From positions 310,001 to 374,000 of the forward strand of contig NZ_JAGJBY010000001.1 in NCBI RefSeq assembly GCF_020010905.1: a stretch of 64,000 nucleotides of DNA, read 5' to 3'. The notes under the pieces were generated by a model. It did not search any database. It saw only the letters and a program-made list of their open reading frames with translations, and had not been told where the DNA came from. A program made the position numbers and the translations under genes. Source of the DNA: Streptomyces acidiscabies. GTDB lineage: Bacteria; Actinomycetota; Actinomycetes; Streptomycetales; Streptomycetaceae. Below are positions 60,992 to 64,000 of this stretch, in pieces (positions within the stretch are counted from its first letter, which is position 1; every line of letters begins with the position of its first letter).

Positions 60992-61054
60992 CCCTCTATA
61001 TTGACATCCTTCTATACAAGGCGCAAGCTTGCATCGAAGAACATCAATGCAAGC
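60987..61054. promoter_or_regulatory. ars divergent regulatory region with direct repeat and palindrome
   Basis: GACATCCCTCTAT (60987-60999) and GACATCCTTCTAT (61003-61015) repeat at 16-bp spacing, the first covering the arsR ribosome site and start. GCTTGCAT (61027-61034) and ATGCAAGC (61047-61054) form a perfect palindrome with a 12-base spacer just before the CadI/ArsI-type start. Both are plausible ArsR operators; which is used is unknown. Confidence 0.55.
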
Positions 61055-61070
61055 AGATGGGAGCCGTTCC

Positions 61071-61526
61071 ATGTCCCGCGTCCAGCTCGCCCTACGCGTC
61101 AGCGACCTCGAAGCGTCGATCACCTTCTACGCGAAGCTCTTCGGCACCGAACCCGCCAAGCGGCGCGCGGGGTACGCCAACTTCGCCATCGCCGAGCCGC
61201 CCCTCAAGCTCGTACTGATCGAAGGCGAGCCCGGCGAGGCGACCCGCCTGGACCACCTCGGTGTCGAGGTCGGGTCCACCGCGCAGGTCGGCGCCGCGAC
61301 CGGCCGCCTCAAGGAGGCCGGTCTCGCCACTTTCGAGGAGAACGACACCTCGTGCTGCTACGCCGTGCAGGACAAGGTGTGGGTGCACGGCCCCGGCGCG
61401 GAGCCGTGGGAGGTGTACGTGGTCAAGGCCGACGCCGACACGCTCGGCGGGAGCGCGGAGCCCGGCGCCACCGGTGACGACTGCTGCCGTAGTACCCGTA
61501 ATACCCGTAGTACCCGTACGACCTGA
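61071..61526 (+). CDS. ArsI/CadI-type metal-inducible VOC-family enzyme
   Basis: This is a 151-residue protein from ATG 61071. It has the VOC/glyoxalase fold with SRVQLALRVSDLEASITFY, the metal His in LDHLGVEV, the adjacent Cys pair in NDTSCCYAVQ and Glu in EPWEVYVV. ArsI enzymes break the C-As bond of organoarsenicals; CadI is the cadmium-induced relative. The first-strand His of ArsI is replaced, so CadI-like is equally likely. The C-terminal RSTRNTRSTRTT is encoded by the dispersed 9-bp repeat. It is divergent from arsR. Confidence 0.88.
   Translation: MSRVQLALRVSDLEASITFYAKLFGTEPAKRRAGYANFAIAEPPLKLVLIEGEPGEATRLDHLGVEVGSTAQVGAATGRLKEAGLATFEENDTSCCYAVQDKVWVHGPGAEPWEVYVVKADADTLGGSAEPGATGDDCCRSTRNTRSTRTT
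61484..61523 (+). repeat. 9-bp dispersed repeat array at the 3' end of the ArsI/CadI-type gene
   Basis: The units TAGTACCCG, TAATACCCG and TAGTACCCG lie in tandem, read in frame as Arg-Ser-Thr and Arg-Asn-Thr. They replace or extend the natural C-terminus, which normally ends soon after a Cys pair (DDCC here). Confidence 0.8.
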
Positions 61527-61560
61527 GAGCCACGGCCGCGTACACCCCGCCTCCGAAGGC

Positions 61561-62517
61561 CTACATCCCGTGCACCGCCGGGATCGACCCCAGCCGCCCC
61601 TTCTGGAAGTCCTCGAACGCCTGCTGGAGTTCGGCCTTGGTGTTCATGACGAACGGTCCGTAGTGGGCCATGGGCTCACGGATGGGGCGGCCGCCCAGCA
61701 ACACCACTTCCAGGTCAGGGGTGTTGGCGTCCTGCCGCTCGTCCGCACGGACCGTCAGCGAGGACCCCGTACCGAAGACCGCCGTCTGCCCGAGCCGGAT
61801 CGGCCGGCGTTCCGTGCCGACGGAGCCGCGCCCCGCGAGGACGTACGCGAGGCCGTTGAAGTCCTCCCGCCAGGGGAGGGTCAGCTCGGCGCCGGGGGAG
61901 ACGGTCGCGTGGATCATCGTGATCGGCGTGTGCGTGACGCCGGGACCCTCGTGGCCGTCGAGCTCGCCCGCGATGACGCGGAGCAGCGCGCCGCCGTCGG
62001 GGGTGGTCAGCAGCTGCACATTGCCGCCGCGGATGTCCTGATACCTGGGAGCCATCATCTTGTCCCTCGCGGGGAGGTTGACCCAGAGCTGGACGCCGTG
62101 GAAGAGGCCGCCGGACAGGACGAGGGACTCCGGCGGCGCCTCGATGTGCAGGAGGCCGGAACCGGCCGTCATCCACTGGGTGTCGCCGTTGGTGATGGTC
62201 CCGCCGCCGCCCTGGCTGTCCTGGTGGTCGAAGATCCCGTCGATGATGTAGGTGACGGTCTCGAAGCCGCGGTGCGGGTGCCAGGGCGTGCCCTTGGGCT
62301 CGCCCGGCGCGTACTCCACCTCACCCATCTGGTCCATCATGATGAACGGGTCGAGACGCCGGTAGTCGATGCCCGCGAACGCCCGGCGCACCGGGAATCC
62401 CTCGCCCTCGTAACCGCTCGGCGCGGTCGTGACGGCGAGCACGGGGCGCGCGACGGCATCGGCCGGCGCGGTGACACGGGGGAGCGTCAACGGGTTCTCG
62501 ACGGTCACTGCGGGCAT
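61561..62517 (-). CDS. Pirin-family protein
   Basis: This is a 318-residue bicupin from ATG 62517 with GAGGAGGAA ahead. The N-terminal cupin has the metal ligands in WHPHRGFETVTYIIDG and FDHQDSQGG, with HIEAPPESL. A GEVEYAPGEPKGT signature and the C-terminal cupin (FVMNTKAELQQAFEDFQKG) are typical. Bacterial pirins act as quercetinases or as modulators of metabolic enzymes; the role here is open. A palindrome precedes the start. Confidence 0.92.
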   Translation of the reverse strand: MPAVTVENPLTLPRVTAPADAVARPVLAVTTAPSGYEGEGFPVRRAFAGIDYRRLDPFIMMDQMGEVEYAPGEPKGTPWHPHRGFETVTYIIDGIFDHQDSQGGGGTITNGDTQWMTAGSGLLHIEAPPESLVLSGGLFHGVQLWVNLPARDKMMAPRYQDIRGGNVQLLTTPDGGALLRVIAGELDGHEGPGVTHTPITMIHATVSPGAELTLPWREDFNGLAYVLAGRGSVGTERRPIRLGQTAVFGTGSSLTVRADERQDANTPDLEVVLLGGRPIREPMAHYGPFVMNTKAELQQAFEDFQKGRLGSIPAVHGM

Positions 62518-62537
62518 GTCGGTTCCTCCTCGGACGG

Positions 62538-62558
62538 CGTACGACACGACGTCGTACG
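62538..62558 (-). promoter_or_regulatory. Palindromic operator candidate upstream of pirin
   Basis: CGTACGAC (62538-62545) and GTCGTACG (62551-62558) form an exact palindrome with a 5-base spacer. It lies about 20 bases before the pirin start, next to a TAAAAT-like -10 on the minus strand. Confidence 0.5.
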
Positions 62559-62828
62559 ACGATTTTAGTTGAACGGTGAACTTCCTGCCAGTCCCCACAA
62601 CCGTGGGCGCGCGGCGGGCATTCCCGAGCCCCCGGGGCCGCACGTCGGGCCGTACTTCGTTGGCAAAAAATGATCGTGTATCGCGCGCAGGCTGTGTTAC
62701 GGTTCCTGTGTTGCAGTTGCGGTACCCATGGACTTATGTGCGCCTGACGGGATTGCATCCTTCGGGCGCATTATTTGTTTTCCGGGCATCTCCGGATGGG
62801 GCCTCTGCTCTACCTGAAGGAGATCGTC
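62559..62828 (+). promoter_or_regulatory. Long leader region of the cold-shock gene
   Basis: This is an AT-rich stretch by the standard of the window (around 62660-62780), with no ORF. It probably contains the cold-shock promoter and an mRNA leader, commonly long and structured in such genes. GAAGGAGA lies just before ATG 62829. Confidence 0.5.
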
Positions 62829-63032
62829 ATGGCACAGGGAACCGTCAAGTGGTTCAACTCTGAAAAGGGCTTCGGCTTCATCGAGCAGGACGGCGGCGGC
62901 CCCGACGTCTTCGCCCACTACTCGAACATCGCCACCCAGGGCTTCCGTGAGCTCCAGGAGGGCCAGCGCGTGTCCTTCGACGTCACGCAGGGCCAGAAGG
63001 GCCCGCAGGCGGAGAACATCGTCCCCGCCTAG
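62829..63032 (+). CDS. Cold-shock domain protein (CspA family)
   Basis: This is a 67-residue protein, [20 protein letters not shown] at the start. RNP1 is KGFGFI and RNP2 is DVFAHY. It binds single-stranded nucleic acid as an RNA chaperone. It is followed by a terminator and then by a DEAD-box helicase gene on the same strand, a functional pair for RNA unwinding. Confidence 0.97.
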   Translation: MAQGTVKWFNSEKGFGFIEQDGGGPDVFAHYSNIATQGFRELQEGQRVSFDVTQGQKGPQAENIVPA

Positions 63033-63055
63033 TCGTCGGACGTAGCACAAGCTCG

Positions 63056-63087
63056 CCGGGGTTCGCACCGTCTGGTGCGGGCCCCGG
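63056..63087 (+). terminator. Terminator after the cold-shock gene
   Basis: CCGGGG-CGCACC (63056-63068) pairs with GGTGCG-CCCCGG (63074-63087) with a GTCT-centred loop, followed by TTT. Confidence 0.8.
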
Positions 63088-63154
63088 TTTGCGCTGTTTC
63101 CGGGAAGACCCGCTTCCGGGAAGCCATGACTGTTTCCAGGAAGGTGGACCCCTT

Positions 63155-64000
63155 ATGTCCCGCAGACCCCAGAGGCCGAACCGGCGTGCCTCGTCGCCCT
63201 CGCCGTCCGGCTCCTCGCGGTCGTCGGCCGCGCCGTCCGCTCCGCGCGAGTTCCGGCTGCCGAAGAGTACGACGCCGGCGCTGCCGCCCGTCGCGGACTT
63301 CGCCGACCTGGACATGCCGGCCGGGCTGCTGAAGACGCTGACCGCGCAGGGCGTCACCACGCCCTTCCCGATCCAGGCCGCCACGCTGCCGAACTCCCTC
63401 GCCGGGCGCGACCTGCTCGGCCGTGGCCGCACCGGCTCCGGCAAGACCCTCGCGTTCGGCCTCGCGCTCCTCGCGCGTACGGCGGGACTGCGCGCGCAGC
63501 CGAAGTCGCCCCTCGCGCTGGTACTAGTACCTACGAGGGAGCTGGCCCAGCAGGTCACCGACGCGCTGTCGCCGTACGCGACGGCCGTCAACCTGCGTAT
63601 GGCTACCGTGGTAGGGGGTCTGTCCATCACCCGGCAGGCCGACACGCTGCGGCGCGGCGTCGAGGTGGTCGTCGCGAGCCCCGGGCGCCTCAACGACCTC
63701 GTCGAGCGCGGGGACTGCGTCCTGGACGACGTACGGATCACGGTCCTCGACGAGGCCGACCAGATGACCGACATGGGCTTCCTGCCGCAGATCACCAAGC
63801 TGATCCAGAAGGTACGGCCCGACGGGCAGCGGATGCTGTTCTCGGCCACCCTCGACCAGAACATCGACCGGCTGGTCCAGCGCTTCCTCACCGACCCGGT
63901 GACGCACTCCGTCGACCCGTCGGCGGGCGCGGTGACGACGATGGAGCACCACGTCCTGCACCTCGCGGACGAGACCGACAAGAAGGCCGTCACCACGCGG
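63155..64000 (+). CDS. DEAD-box RNA helicase, C-terminal part beyond window
   Basis: The first 282 residues are present. A Ser/Pro/Arg-rich tail (1-about 35) precedes the helicase core: Q motif (FPIQAATLPNSLAGRDLL), motif I GRTGSGKT, Ia PTRELA, Ib SPGRL, motif II DEAD (VLDEADQMTDMGF) and motif III SAT. The second RecA domain is cut off by the window end. It acts in RNA remodelling, ribosome assembly or cold adaptation, fitting the cold-shock gene before it. Confidence 0.95.
   Translation, partial: MSRRPQRPNRRASSPSPSGSSRSSAAPSAPREFRLPKSTTPALPPVADFADLDMPAGLLKTLTAQGVTTPFPIQAATLPNSLAGRDLLGRGRTGSGKTLAFGLALLARTAGLRAQPKSPLALVLVPTRELAQQVTDALSPYATAVNLRMATVVGGLSITRQADTLRRGVEVVVASPGRLNDLVERGDCVLDDVRITVLDEADQMTDMGFLPQITKLIQKVRPDGQRMLFSATLDQNIDRLVQRFLTDPVTHSVDPSAGAVTTMEHHVLHLADETDKKAVTTR

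Noticed and set aside
1..64000. rRNA or tRNA genes
   Set aside because: I looked for tRNA-like cloverleaves with CCA-proximal and T-loop patterns and for rRNA signatures and saw none, though a covariance search would be decisive.

Overview
This window is chromosomal DNA from a Streptomyces or very close relative. The evidence is very high GC with GTG starts, dense genes on both strands, a GlnR orthologue, an LAXTG surface protein of the class E sortase type, Tat and lipoprotein signals, AfsR-type and XRE/DUF397 regulators, and leaderless leader peptides. From memory, two blocks match known Streptomyces gene orders: the glnR neighbourhood (about 1-10 kb) and the metG-aspS neighbourhood (about 37-52 kb).

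Layout. 1-10 kb: a sulfurtransferase behind a Cys-containing leader peptide, an LmeA-like protein, a membrane protein, a MoaD/ThiS protein, a hydrolase, glnR, a LacI regulator, and an HtrA-like protease followed by a small ORF and a two-component pair. 10-22 kb: mainly secreted or surface proteins (GH26-like enzyme, surface protein, M23, G1 and M12-type peptidases, DUF4142 protein, LAXTG protein) plus a large AfsR-like LuxR regulator and a 2OG-oxygenase-like protein. 22-28 kb: a short editing-less threonyl-tRNA synthetase behind a Thr-Thr-Thr leader and terminator, a nucleoside hydrolase, a lipoprotein, an NPP1/NLP-type protein and a membrane channel-like protein. 28-37 kb: repeat-rich DNA. 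It holds minisatellites, a degenerate caspase-like protein, and a PP2C phosphatase gene split by an IS605-type tnpB element that carries its own ribbon-helix-helix gene. 37-52 kb: PhoX phosphatase, an acidic VWA protein, metG, pectate lyase, intradiol dioxygenase, aspS and a PAS-GAF-PP2C-HATPase protein.

52.3-59.3 kb is an accessory island. It holds a GntR regulator with operator-like repeats, a graspetide (ATP-grasp RiPP) operon of precursor, ligase and PIMT-like methyltransferase, a 32-residue peptide gene coupled to a Nudix gene, a three-gene overlapping operon of unknown function, and a WhiJ-type XRE/DUF397 pair. 59.3-61.5 kb is an arsenic/metal cluster: arsR, an aquaporin, arsC, and a divergent ArsI/CadI-type gene. 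The window ends with pirin, a cold-shock protein and a truncated DEAD-box helicase.

The features most worth a second look are a dispersed 9-bp-period repeat based on TACCCGTAG that sits after stop codons, in terminators and inside reading frames; the ThrRS attenuator; the tnpB/RHH element and its reconstructed empty site; the graspetide island; and the periodic CTCTCAG/CTGAGAG motifs around the HtrA-like gene.
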